A stretch of 22,562 nt of DNA from Hyphomicrobiales bacterium (GCA_025363375.1 JANYDZ010000049.1:1-22562); one strand, 5' to 3'. Shown: positions 1 to 7,334, counted from the first letter of the stretch. Made by a program: numbers and translations. The notes: a model not told the origin generated them from the sequence alone.

Positions 1-865
1 CCCAGAAGGTCTGGTGGCTCTCGGGATCATAGGTGCCGGTGACCCAGAGCGCGCCGCCGCCCGTCTGCCAGGCGTTGTTCTTGTCCTTCCAGGTCTCGCT
101 GCCGGGTTCGCCCGGCGCGGGAATCGTGAACTTCTTCCAGACGACATTGCCCGTCGCGCCGTCAAGGCCCGCGATCCAGTCGCGCACGCCGCGGTCGCCG
201 CCCGATGCGCCGACGATGATCTTGTCGCCGATGGCCAGCGGCGCGGCGGTGAGTTCCACATTCGCCTGATCCTGCATGTTCGTCTGCCAGGCGATCTTGC
301 CGGTGTTCTTGTGAGTGGCGATGACGCGGGAGGGCCATCCCGCGACGCTGACGACATAATCGCCCCAGAGCGCCGCGCCGCGGTTCGACCAGGTCGGCGG
401 CTTCTCGACGCCGGGGTCCATGCGCCACATGATGCGGCCGGCTTCTCCCGAGCGTACATCGATCTTGTAGAGGATCGACCATTGATCGACCGTGTAGAGA
501 AAGCCGTCCTCGGCGAGCGGCGTCGCCTGGATGTTCTCATTCGCCGCCGAACCGCCCAGCGCTACGGCGTAGGCGAGGCGCAGGCCCTTCACATTGGTCT
601 TGTTGATGCGCGTCAGCGGCGAGAAACGCTGTCCGTTGTAGGCGCGGTGGTTCATCAGCCAGTTACCCGGCTCTTTCTCGGCGTTGACAAGGCGCGCGGG
701 CGTCGCCGTGTTGACGAGGACGGGAAACGCGGCGGCGGGAGCGGCCTGCGCGGACGGGGAAATCTTTTCCGGTTCGGGATCGTCGGCGGCGGCGAAGGCC
801 GGCGCGGCGGCGAGGAGCGTCGAGGCGAGCAAGACGGAGCGAAGATCTGCAAATCGATGCGACAT
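1..865 (-). CDS. PQQ-dependent alcohol dehydrogenase (methanol/ethanol family), C-terminus outside window
   Basis: Periplasmic quinoprotein that would oxidise an alcohol and pass electrons to a c-type cytochrome. Only the N-terminal 288 residues are here; the frame is still open at base 1. It begins with a signal peptide (MSHRFADLRSV..., cleavage near AAPAFA). The start of the eight-bladed propeller follows, with NWLMNHRAYNGQRFSPL, a typical entry motif of type I/II quinoprotein dehydrogenases, and repeated blade motifs such as KNTGKIAWQ and DGATGNVVWK. The PGEPGSETW segment corresponds to the conserved Trp that stacks on PQQ. The catalytic Asp lies beyond the window, so metal type cannot be read. 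Where the family usually has a vicinal Cys-Cys, a by-eye alignment puts Pro-Pro (before TWSNRG). It lies 11 bases behind a cytochrome c gene on the same strand, so the two are probably cotranscribed. Family assignment is firm; substrate is unknown. Confidence 0.9.
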   Translation of the reverse strand, partial: MSHRFADLRSVLLASTLLAAAPAFAAADDPEPEKISPSAQAAPAAAFPVLVNTATPARLVNAEKEPGNWLMNHRAYNGQRFSPLTRINKTNVKGLRLAYAVALGGSAANENIQATPLAEDGFLYTVDQWSILYKIDVRSGEAGRIMWRMDPGVEKPPTWSNRGAALWGDYVVSVAGWPSRVIATHKNTGKIAWQTNMQDQANVELTAAPLAIGDKIIVGASGGDRGVRDWIAGLDGATGNVVWKKFTIPAPGEPGSETWKDKNNAWQTGGGALWVTGTYDPESHQTFW

Positions 866-876
866 GGCGTTGTTCC

Positions 877-1173
877 TCAATCCTTCGACCTGGTGCGCTG
901 ATAGGCCCAGATCTGGTCTATCTCCTCGGGCGTCAACATGCCGTCCCATGAGGGCATCTGCCCCTTGCCTTCCTTGACGGCCTTGTCGAAACGCGCGCGC
1001 TCGTCGCCTTTCAGTTCGCGCAAATCAGCTGCGCCGCCGGTCGAGGCCATGCGCGGCCCGTGGCACTCCGCGCATTTCTCCTTGTAGATTTCTCCGCCGG
1101 CGGCGGCGTCCTGGGCGTGGGCGGCGGCGCAGGCCGCGTGCGCGAAAAGCAGTACAGCCGTCAGCTTCAACAT
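877..1173 (-). CDS. Periplasmic c-type cytochrome, likely electron acceptor of the adjacent PQQ dehydrogenase
   Basis: A 98-residue protein with a signal peptide (MLKLTAVLLFAHAACAAAHAQ) and one haem-binding motif CAECH (Cys34, Cys37, His38). Met73 in GQMPSW is the probable distal axial ligand, and a C-terminal helix (PEEIDQIWAYQRT) is typical of class I cytochromes c. The small size and MPSW motif resemble the monohaem cytochromes paired with quinoprotein alcohol dehydrogenases. I chose the ATG at 1171-1173 because a signal peptide starts there and GGGGA lies just upstream; an upstream in-frame extension has no signal-like start. The PQQ dehydrogenase gene follows after 11 bases, which suggests one transcript and a donor/acceptor pair. 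The partnership is inferred from position. Confidence 0.9.
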   Translation of the reverse strand: MLKLTAVLLFAHAACAAAHAQDAAAGGEIYKEKCAECHGPRMASTGGAADLRELKGDERARFDKAVKEGKGQMPSWDGMLTPEEIDQIWAYQRTRSKD

Positions 1174-1212
1174 GAAAATTCCCCGCCAGCATTTTTTAAA
1201 CGACGAGCCCGC

Positions 1213-1224
1213 ATGTTCGAACAT
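1213..1224. promoter_or_regulatory. Perfect 12-bp palindrome in the divergent PQQ/cytochrome intergenic region
   Basis: ATGTTCGAACAT is its own reverse complement. It sits in the 157-base gap between the minus-strand cytochrome c start (1173) and the plus-strand PQQ dehydrogenase start (1331), a natural place for a regulator controlling both directions. No convincing -35/-10 pair was recognised around it. A 12-bp palindrome can occur by chance, so the operator role is only a suggestion. Confidence 0.35.
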
Positions 1225-1330
1225 CCACAGAGCCGCGTCCAGCTTGAATTGCGAAGCGCGCGCCGCTACGCTCGCGCCAGGCAGGCCGAAGCGCCCACGC
1301 GCGACAAGCAATCCTGCCGGGGAGGTCACG

Positions 1331-3085
1331 ATGAAACTCAGGTCCTATCTAGCGGCTGCGACAATACTCGGAGCCGCAGTGGCGCCTCCCGCCTTCGCGC
1401 AGCAAGCGCCTTTCGTCCCCGTCACGGCGGAGGTTCTCGCCAATCCCGATCCCTCGGACTGGCTGCATCTCAACCGCACCTATGACCAGCACCGCTATTC
1501 CCCGCTGAACCAGATCAACAAGGGCAACGTCGCGCAGATGCGCATGGCCTGGTCGCGCGGCCTGCCGGTCGGCACACAGGAATCAACGCCCATCGTCTAC
1601 AAGGGCGTCATGTATATTTTCGCGCCCGGCGCCAGCATCCAGGCGCTCAACGCGACCAACGGCGATCTCATCTGGCAATACGAGCGTGAATATCCCAAGG
1701 GCGTGTCGGGCACGGCGGCGCGTAGCAAAAGCATCGCGATGTTCGAAGATATGATCTACCTCGGCGCGCCCGATGGTTTTCTTGTCGCGATCGACGCGAA
1801 GACCGGCAAGATGCGTTGGGAGACGAAAGTCGACAACGGCCAGATGACCGCGGGCGGCCTGCTCGTCGCCGACGGCAAAATCATCTCGAACCGCACCTGC
1901 GAGCAGGGCAAGCGCGAGTTCTGCTTTATTGCCGCGCATGACGCGAAGACCGGCAAGGAAGTCTGGAAGTTCTATGTTACGGCGGCCCCCGGCGAGCCGG
2001 GCGGCGACACCTGGGGCGGCCTGCCCGTGGATCAGCGCGCCGCCGGCCCCTGGGGTCTGCCCGGCTCCTACGATCCCCAAAAGAAGATGCTCTACTGGAG
2101 CACCGCGAATCCCAACCCATACACGCGCCTTAAGCGGCATGGAAAATGGGACGCGGTGCCGCTGAAATCGCCTTCCGAACTGTACAGCAATTCGACCCTG
2201 GCGATCAGCGTCGAGACCGGCAAGCTCGCCTGGTACTATCAGGAACTTCCCGGCGACGATTGGGACGCCGACCACAACCACGAACGCATGCTCATCCGCA
2301 CCAGGGTCGCCCCCGATCCCAACCATGTGAAATGGATTCATCCCGCCGCCCAAACGGGCGTCGAGCAGAACATCATCTTCACCGTGTCGGAAGGCGGCGG
2401 CATGTTCGCCATCGCTCAGGACACGGGACAGTTTCTGTGGTCGCGGCCGTTTCCTTACGACGATCCCAACATCAACATGAATTTCATCGACGTGAAGACC
2501 GGCCAGACCGGCGTCAATGAAGACAAGATATTCAAGAAGGACGGCGACAAGGTCGTCGGCTGCTATCACAACACCCGCGGGCTCTGGCAGATCTCCTATC
2601 ATCCCGGCACGAACTCGGTCTTCGTGCCCTTCCACGATCAATGTCTGTCGATGGAGGCGCGCAATTCCACGGCGACGGGATTCGGGCCGCGTTTTGGCGT
2701 GATGCGTCCGGGCTCCGATCCGCAAAAATACATGGGCGTCGCCAAGATCAACGTCGCCACCGGCGAGATGAAGGTTATCTACACCCAGCCGCAGGCGACC
2801 AATGGTTCGGCGCTGACGACAGCCGGCGATCTGATGTTCTTCGGCGATCTCAACCGGCGCCTGCGCGCGCTCGATGTCAACGACGGCAAGGTGCTTTGGG
2901 AGGGCATCGTCGGCGGCATGATCATCAACAGCACCATCACCTACGCGGTGAACGGCAAACAATATGTGATGGTGTTCACCGGCGAGGGGCAATCGGTCAC
3001 GGGCGGGCCGCTGGCGCTGGCGGGCAAAGCCATGGCGCCGGCGGTGCGCGGCCACAGCGCGGTCTACACGTTCGCGCTGCCTTGA
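1331..3085 (+). CDS. PQQ-dependent alcohol dehydrogenase with Asp-x-Asp (lanthanide-type) active site
   Basis: A complete 584-residue quinoprotein with a signal peptide ending near PPAFAQ (residue 24). The start is ATG preceded by GGGGAGG. The entry motif is DWLHLNRTYDQHRYSPL (43-59). Propeller signatures include DAKTGKMRWE and DAKTGKEVWK. Predicted cofactor contacts are Glu84, Trp228 (GGDTWGG) and Asn260 (ANPNPY). The catalytic Asp is Asp312 in GDDWDADHNH, and a second Asp (Asp314) sits two residues later. In XoxF-type enzymes that extra Asp coordinates a lanthanide, whereas calcium enzymes such as MxaF have Ala there. The usual vicinal Cys-Cys is absent; by-eye alignment places Gly127-Thr128 there. 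There is no fused cytochrome domain, so electrons probably go to a separate cytochrome. The gene diverges from the cytochrome/dehydrogenase pair. Substrate cannot be stated. Confidence 0.93.
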   Translation: MKLRSYLAAATILGAAVAPPAFAQQAPFVPVTAEVLANPDPSDWLHLNRTYDQHRYSPLNQINKGNVAQMRMAWSRGLPVGTQESTPIVYKGVMYIFAPGASIQALNATNGDLIWQYEREYPKGVSGTAARSKSIAMFEDMIYLGAPDGFLVAIDAKTGKMRWETKVDNGQMTAGGLLVADGKIISNRTCEQGKREFCFIAAHDAKTGKEVWKFYVTAAPGEPGGDTWGGLPVDQRAAGPWGLPGSYDPQKKMLYWSTANPNPYTRLKRHGKWDAVPLKSPSELYSNSTLAISVETGKLAWYYQELPGDDWDADHNHERMLIRTRVAPDPNHVKWIHPAAQTGVEQNIIFTVSEGGGMFAIAQDTGQFLWSRPFPYDDPNINMNFIDVKTGQTGVNEDKIFKKDGDKVVGCYHNTRGLWQISYHPGTNSVFVPFHDQCLSMEARNSTATGFGPRFGVMRPGSDPQKYMGVAKINVATGEMKVIYTQPQATNGSALTTAGDLMFFGDLNRRLRALDVNDGKVLWEGIVGGMIINSTITYAVNGKQYVMVFTGEGQSVTGGPLALAGKAMAPAVRGHSAVYTFALP

Positions 3086-3112
3086 ACGACGTCCGACGGC
3101 GATTGTCGCAAG

Positions 3113-3137
3113 CGGGGCGGGATCGCGTTCCGCCCCG
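3113..3137. terminator. GC-rich hairpin between convergent genes
   Basis: An 8-bp inverted repeat (CGGGGCGG and CCGCCCCG) with a 9-base loop lies in the 66-base gap between the convergent PQQ dehydrogenase (ends 3085) and receptor gene (ends 3152). It could end transcription from both sides, but neither flank has a good T-run, so it may only stabilise 3' ends. Confidence 0.45.
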
Positions 3138-3151
3138 AATCATTTGCGGGG

Positions 3152-4261
3152 TCAATTGGCGTCGGATGTTTCAGGCGCAAACCATTTGCGATAGAGCCCG
3201 CGGTATTCGCCCGATTCCTTGGCGCGCAACAGGCTTTCATTGACCCGTTTGCGCAGGTCGCTCCCGCTGCTAAAAAGAATGCCGTAGTTTTCAGGCCGGA
3301 AAATCGCGCCGGCCGTCTGCACTTTGCCCTTGCCGCCGTGGGACGCGTAATACAGCAGCACCGGCGCGTCGCCGACAATCGCTTGCGCCTGCCCGTCGAG
3401 CAGCGCCGCATAGGCCTGCTCGATTTGCGCGACTTCCAGCGCGTCGATGTTCAACTGGCGCAGATAGGCCGCGCCCGTGCTGCCGATCGTCGTCGCGACC
3501 TTTTTGCCGACGAGATCCTGTGGGCCGGTAATGCTTTGTTCGAGTTGCTTGACCGTAATGGCGGCTGTCACCGTCGCGGTGAAATAGGAGACAAACAGCA
3601 CGCCGACGAACATCCAGACCACCGCCAGAAATTTTCCGAGCGGACTGATGGGCATGCCCGGCGCCTGGGCGCCCAGGGTGGAGGCCGACCACCAGACGGA
3701 GTTGAACAGGCCGCCCACCGCGGTCTTACCCGATGCGATGCTGTTTTCCTGCCGCCGTTCGATCCACCAGATGAAAGGCACCGGCAGCAGGATCAACGCG
3801 ATCAGGATGCCGAAAATTTCCAGCAGCGCGGGCGACTTGATCATGTTGATAAACCCCGCAAGGCCTCCTTGCTGGGCGCGCTCGGCCGTCGTCATGATCT
3901 GCAAGCCCGCGTCGAACATGGGTTGCGAGAAGTCGAAACTTTTCTCGCGGTCGGCGGTGACCGAAATGGCGGCAATGGCGAGGTCGGCCTGGTTGGAGGC
4001 GACTGCGTTCAACAATTCCGTCACGTTTGGCTTTTCGATAAAATCGAAATTCACGTTCAGGTCGCGGGCCAGCACGCGCCAGAGTTCGATGCTGAATCCG
4101 CCCAGCGAGCCATCAGCCTCCCTGGTGACGAAGGGCGCGATCACGCGGGTCGCGACCGTCAGGCGCTGGCCCTGCGCCCTGGCGGGCGCTTGCGCCTGCG
4201 CGAAGCCGCTCCAGCCGATGGCAATCAAAAACAGTACCGACAAGCGAATGAATTTGGTCAT
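3152..4261 (-). CDS. Periplasmic solute-binding domain fused to an ion-channel pore (prokaryotic ionotropic glutamate receptor type)
   Basis: A 369-residue inner-membrane protein with a signal peptide (1-24). A type II solute-binding fold is split in two: S1 about 32-140, with the classic TADREKSFDFSQP motif (Arg105), and S2 about 240-362, with VGDAPVLLYY (Asp298). Between the halves lie a membrane helix (about 146-166), a re-entrant pore segment (about 183-202) and a second helix (about 208-232) ending SYFTATVTAAIT, reminiscent of the SYTANLAAF motif of glutamate receptors. This is the GluR0-like architecture. The filter reads T195-L-G-A-Q199 where potassium-selective relatives have TVGYG, so selectivity is uncertain. 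The start is set by AAGGAGG five bases before the ATG. It is a single-gene unit with its own predicted promoter. The ligand is probably an amino acid or organic acid by family analogy. Confidence 0.88.
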   Translation of the reverse strand: MTKFIRLSVLFLIAIGWSGFAQAQAPARAQGQRLTVATRVIAPFVTREADGSLGGFSIELWRVLARDLNVNFDFIEKPNVTELLNAVASNQADLAIAAISVTADREKSFDFSQPMFDAGLQIMTTAERAQQGGLAGFINMIKSPALLEIFGILIALILLPVPFIWWIERRQENSIASGKTAVGGLFNSVWWSASTLGAQAPGMPISPLGKFLAVVWMFVGVLFVSYFTATVTAAITVKQLEQSITGPQDLVGKKVATTIGSTGAAYLRQLNIDALEVAQIEQAYAALLDGQAQAIVGDAPVLLYYASHGGKGKVQTAGAIFRPENYGILFSSGSDLRKRVNESLLRAKESGEYRGLYRKWFAPETSDAN

Positions 4262-4393
4262 CAATGCCTCCTTCGAACGTCCGGGATTTCCGGTCCACGT
4301 CCTGCGGTCCTTGGTAGCGTGAGTCGGCTGACTGTCGAAACCGGGCATCGCCGCTGGAGGCGGAACCCGCAGCCAAAAGCGGGTGGTCAAAGC

Positions 4394-4425
4394 CGGTATT
4401 ATGATACCGTATTTCAAAAAATCAA
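4394..4425 (-). promoter_or_regulatory. Predicted sigma-70-type promoter of the receptor gene, overlapped by a palindrome
   Basis: Read on the minus strand, TTGATT (4420-4425) and CATAAT (4398-4403) are separated by 16 bases. Each matches the sigma-70 consensus at four or five of six positions. A perfect inverted repeat, CGGTAT-TATG-ATACCG (4394-4409), covers the -10 element, so a repressor bound there would block initiation. The predicted transcript start is about 130 bases before the receptor start codon. Confidence 0.5.
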
Positions 4426-4465
4426 TATTTATGGGATTATTTACGTCATTGCCGCCACAAAATGA

Positions 4466-4495
4466 TTGACGGCAGGGTGTCCGCCCTCCTATATG
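4466..4495 (+). promoter_or_regulatory. Predicted promoter of the rplM-rpsI operon
   Basis: TTGACG (4466-4471) and TATATG (4490-4495) are separated by 18 bases, a good sigma-70-type pair immediately upstream of a ribosomal operon. It would give a leader of about 50 bases before the rplM ATG at 4555. The rest of 4262-4554 is AT-rich, divergent regulatory DNA with no further gene that I can support. Confidence 0.55.
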
Positions 4496-4554
4496 CCGGC
4501 AGACTGGCCTGGATTTATTCCAGTTCGCGAAAACGCTCAAGGATTTCCCCTCCC

Positions 4555-5025
4555 ATGTTCGGCAATACGACAGTCACAAAGAAAGAGGCGGTCGAGAAGA
4601 AGTGGATATTGATCGACGCCCAGGATCTGGTCGTTGGTCGCCTCGCCACTCTGATCGCGATGCGCCTGCGCGGCAAGCACAAGGCTTCCTTTACCCCCCA
4701 CGTCGATGACGGCGACCACGTCATTGTCGTCAACGCCGACAAAGTGGCGCTCACGGGCCGCAAGCTCGACCAGAAAATATATTATCATCACACCGGCTTC
4801 ATCGGCGGCATCAAGGAGCGCTCGGCGAAGTTCATTCTCGAAGGGCGCTTCCCCGAACGGATCGTCGAGAAGGCTGTGGAGCGTATGCTGCCGCGCGGCC
4901 CGCTGGGTCGTCAGCAGCTTTCGAACTTGCGCGTCTACAAGGGCGCCGAGCATCCGCACGCGGCGCAGTCCCCCGTAATTCTCGATGTCGGCGCCATGAA
5001 CGCCAAGAACAAGCGGAGCGCCTGA
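4555..5025 (+). CDS. rplM: 50S ribosomal protein L13
   Basis: A 156-residue protein of the large ribosomal subunit, an early-assembling 23S rRNA binder. KKWILIDAQDLVVGRLATLI (16-35) and MRLRGKHKASFTPHVDDGDH (36-55) are the typical L13 opening. The family signature runs from VERMLPRGPLGRQ through LRVYKG (108-130), and HPHAAQSP precedes the C-terminus. The ATG at 4555 gives the usual bacterial length; AAGGA lies 11 bases upstream. A longer in-frame start at 4462 would overlap the predicted promoter and add residues unlike any L13. rpsI begins two bases after the stop, the conserved rplM-rpsI pair. A promoter is visible upstream and a terminator after rpsI. Confidence 0.98.
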   Translation: MFGNTTVTKKEAVEKKWILIDAQDLVVGRLATLIAMRLRGKHKASFTPHVDDGDHVIVVNADKVALTGRKLDQKIYYHHTGFIGGIKERSAKFILEGRFPERIVEKAVERMLPRGPLGRQQLSNLRVYKGAEHPHAAQSPVILDVGAMNAKNKRSA

Positions 5026-5027
5026 TC

Positions 5028-5516
5028 ATGGCCGAGACAGTCACCCTCTCTTCCCTGGCCGACCTCAAGGGCGCGGCCACCGCGTCCGCGCAGCCGGATC
5101 GTCCGGTCTACACGCAAAAGCTCGACAAGCTTGGCCGCGCCTACGCGACGGGCAAGCGCAAGAACGCGGTCGCCCGCGTCTGGATCAAGCCGGGCTCCGG
5201 CAAGATCATAGTCAATGACCGCGACGTCGAGGTTTATTTCGCCCGCCCGGTGTTGCGGTTGATTCTGCGCCAGCCTCTGGAAGTGGCCAAGCGCACCACG
5301 CAATACGACCTGATGGTCAAGTGCGCCGGCGGCGGCCTGTCTGGTCAGGCGGGCGCGGTGCGCCACGGCCTCGCCAAGGCGTTGACCTACTTCGAACCCG
5401 ACCTGCGTTCGGCGTTGAAGCGCGAAGGCTTTCTCACCCGCGATTCACGCGTCGTCGAGCGCAAGAAGTACGGCAAGAAAAAAGCCCGCCGCAGCTTCCA
5501 GTTTTCGAAGCGCTGA
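5028..5516 (+). CDS. rpsI: 30S ribosomal protein S9
   Basis: A 162-residue small-subunit protein. The S9 core begins near GRAYATGKRKNAVARVWIKP (36-55). The signature GGGLSGQAGAVRHGLAKAL (101-119) matches the family pattern, and the basic C-terminal tail ends SKR, which in ribosomes reaches the P-site tRNA. The first 35 residues form an extension absent from the 130-residue Escherichia coli S9 but usual in alphaproteobacteria. The start codon lies two bases after the rplM stop, so translation is probably coupled. A strong intrinsic terminator follows 24 bases after the stop. Confidence 0.98.
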   Translation: MAETVTLSSLADLKGAATASAQPDRPVYTQKLDKLGRAYATGKRKNAVARVWIKPGSGKIIVNDRDVEVYFARPVLRLILRQPLEVAKRTTQYDLMVKCAGGGLSGQAGAVRHGLAKALTYFEPDLRSALKREGFLTRDSRVVERKKYGKKKARRSFQFSKR

Positions 5517-5539
5517 TTTTCATCGGGTCGCGAATTCAG

Positions 5540-5568
5540 CGGGTCGCCTTCGGGCGGCCCGTTTTACT
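5540..5568 (+). terminator. Rho-independent terminator of rplM-rpsI
   Basis: A 9-bp stem (5540-5548 with 5553-5561, one G-T wobble) closes a TTCG tetraloop of the very stable cUUCGg type. It is followed directly by TTTTACTTTT. Confidence 0.88.
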
Positions 5569-5670
5569 TTTGCGCCCCGGCGTTTGTTGACCATGATTTG
5601 AATCCCCAATATCGATTGCGTCATGGCAAGCGCGTGAATCCGCTCGCGCCGAAACAATCGACGAGGGGCC

Positions 5671-7017
5671 GTGAAATCGAGTCGTGAGGGCCAGTTGCGC
5701 CTCGGCGTCTTTTTCAATCACACGGGCCATCATGCCGCCTCGTGGCTGCATCCCGACGCGCAGATCGACGCGGGCGTCAATATCGATCATTACGTCGCCA
5801 TCGCGCAAACCGCCGAGGCGGCGAAATTCGATCTGATTTTCTTTGCCGATTCGGCCGCCGTGCGCGACGCCGATATGAAGGCGGTGAGCCGCGCCGCCCA
5901 ATACACCGCCTATTTCGAGCCGACGACGCTGCTCGCCGGCCTTGCCATGGCGACAAAGCGCGTCGGCCTCGTGGCCACGGCAACGACGAGCTACAACGAG
6001 CCCTACAATATCGCGCGCCGTTTCGCTTCCCTCGATCATATCAGCCATGGCCGCGCCGGCTGGAACGTCGTGACTTCAGGCAATGTGGCGGAAGCCCTCA
6101 ACTTTGGCCGCGACGAACATTTCAAACATGCCGAGCGCTACGCGCGCGCGCGCGAATTCGTTTCGGTTGTGCGGGGACTATGGGACAGCTGGGACGACGA
6201 CGCGTTTTTGCGCGATCGCTCCACCGGCCTCTATTTTGATCCTGAGAAGCTGCATTTTCTGCGCCACGAGGGCGCGCATTTCAAGGTGCGCGGCCCGCTG
6301 AACGTGCCGCGTCCCGTACAGGGTCATCCCGTGATCTTTCAGGCGGGCACATCGCAGGAGGGCAGGGAGTTCGCCGCCGAAACCGCCGAAGCCGTATTCA
6401 CGGCGGAGCTCACCCTCGAGGGATCGCGCGCCTATTACGCCGACGTGAAATCGCGCATGGAAAAATTTGGCCGGCGGGCCGACCAGCTCAAAGTCATGCC
6501 CGGCGTCAACCCCGTCGTTGGCGCGACACAGAAGGAGGCGCTCGAAAAGCACGACTATCTCCAGTCGCTCATTCATCCGGACGTCGGCAGGGCGTTTCTC
6601 TCAATGCTGCTGGGCGGCGCGAATCTCGCCCCCTTCGACGTGGATGGCCCGCTGCCGGATTTGCCCGCGACCGACGCTTCGAAAGGCGGCACGTACGGCA
6701 ATGTCGTGGCGCTCGCGCGGCGCGAGAACCTGACCATTCGCCAGCTTTATATGAGGCTCGCCGGAGCGCGTGGAAAGCGCACCATCATCGGTTCGGCGCA
6801 ATTCGTCGCTGACGAGTTTCAAAAATGGTTCGAGGCGCGCGCCGCCGACGGCTTTATCGTGCAGCCGTCGTATCTGCCGGGGTCGCTCGATGATTTCGCC
6901 GAACTCGTCATTCCCATCCTGCAGGAGAGGGGATTGTTTCGCTCGGACTATGAGGGCGCGACGTTGCGCGAGAACATGGGATTGGAGCGGCCCGCCAGCC
7001 GATACGCGCCGAAATAG
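5671..7017 (+). CDS. LLM-class flavin-dependent monooxygenase (NtaA/SnaA/DszA family)
   Basis: A 448-residue predicted cytoplasmic oxygenase component that would use FMNH2 from a separate reductase to oxidise an organic substrate. Family members act on nitrilotriacetate, sulfones, sulfonates and similar compounds; the substrate here is unknown. Visible family features are LGVFFNHTGHHAASW (11-25), TTSYNEPYNIARRFASLDH (105-123), the hallmark SHGRAGWNVVTS (125-136), HAERYARAREFV (153-164), and PVIFQAGTSQEG near the middle, a conserved flavin-site strand and loop. Length fits the family. The start is GTG, chosen because GAGGGG precedes it by two to three bases and the conserved barrel begins ten residues later. 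No flavin reductase lies next to it. It sits between rpsI and the orphan genes and is convergent with the 80-residue gene. Confidence 0.93.
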   Translation: MKSSREGQLRLGVFFNHTGHHAASWLHPDAQIDAGVNIDHYVAIAQTAEAAKFDLIFFADSAAVRDADMKAVSRAAQYTAYFEPTTLLAGLAMATKRVGLVATATTSYNEPYNIARRFASLDHISHGRAGWNVVTSGNVAEALNFGRDEHFKHAERYARAREFVSVVRGLWDSWDDDAFLRDRSTGLYFDPEKLHFLRHEGAHFKVRGPLNVPRPVQGHPVIFQAGTSQEGREFAAETAEAVFTAELTLEGSRAYYADVKSRMEKFGRRADQLKVMPGVNPVVGATQKEALEKHDYLQSLIHPDVGRAFLSMLLGGANLAPFDVDGPLPDLPATDASKGGTYGNVVALARRENLTIRQLYMRLAGARGKRTIIGSAQFVADEFQKWFEARAADGFIVQPSYLPGSLDDFAELVIPILQERGLFRSDYEGATLRENMGLERPASRYAPK

Positions 7018-7043
7018 CCCGCGTTGAACCATTGCGGATGCGG

Positions 7044-7286
7044 TCAGGCGCGCGCGATCGCCTGGTCGCTCCAGCCCCGACCGGCGAGGGAAGCGTCGAG
7101 CACGACGGACATGCCGGGATCGAGTTTGGGCAAAAGCAGGACGAGGGAACCGGCGATCATGCTGGCGTGATCCCTCGACATCGCGCCCATTTCAACGACT
7201 TGATGATCGCGTTCGTCCTGGACAATCACTTGAAAGGGCTCATCCAGCGCGCGCGTGTTCTGGGTTGTTACAGTGTAGACGGCCAT
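7044..7286 (-). CDS. Small hypothetical protein, 80 residues
   Basis: I do not recognise this protein. It has 80 residues, no signal peptide, no Cys and a mildly acidic composition. A predicted beta-rich N-terminal half (MAVYTVTTQN, PFQVIVQDE, QVVEMGAM) leads into a hydrophobic stretch, SMIAGSLVLLLPKL (42-55), too short and interrupted for a clear membrane helix. It ends SLAGRGWSDQAIARA. Coding status is supported by a good ribosome binding site (GGAGGGG about ten bases before the ATG) and a strong promoter upstream on the same strand. It is convergent with the LLM monooxygenase, with 26 bases between stops, and divergent from the 417-residue exported protein. Function is unknown. Confidence 0.75.
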   Translation of the reverse strand: MAVYTVTTQNTRALDEPFQVIVQDERDHQVVEMGAMSRDHASMIAGSLVLLLPKLDPGMSVVLDASLAGRGWSDQAIARA

Positions 7287-7334
7287 TGTGGTCTCCCCTC
7301 CTGTTTGGCGCTCCCCAGCCTTTTGATGGTACGC

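Noticed and set aside
14..901. Long plus-strand open frame over the partial PQQ dehydrogenase
   Set aside because: Arg/Gly-rich shadow translation without a ribosome binding site; the minus-strand quinoprotein frame with signal peptide is clearly the real one.
1583..3055. 490-residue minus-strand open frame inside the second PQQ dehydrogenase
   Set aside because: His/Arg/Ala-rich antisense shadow of a well-conserved gene; no recognisable motif.
3338..4465. 375-residue plus-strand open frame antisense to the receptor channel
   Set aside because: Low-complexity Arg/Asp/Gln composition typical of antisense high-GC shadow frames.
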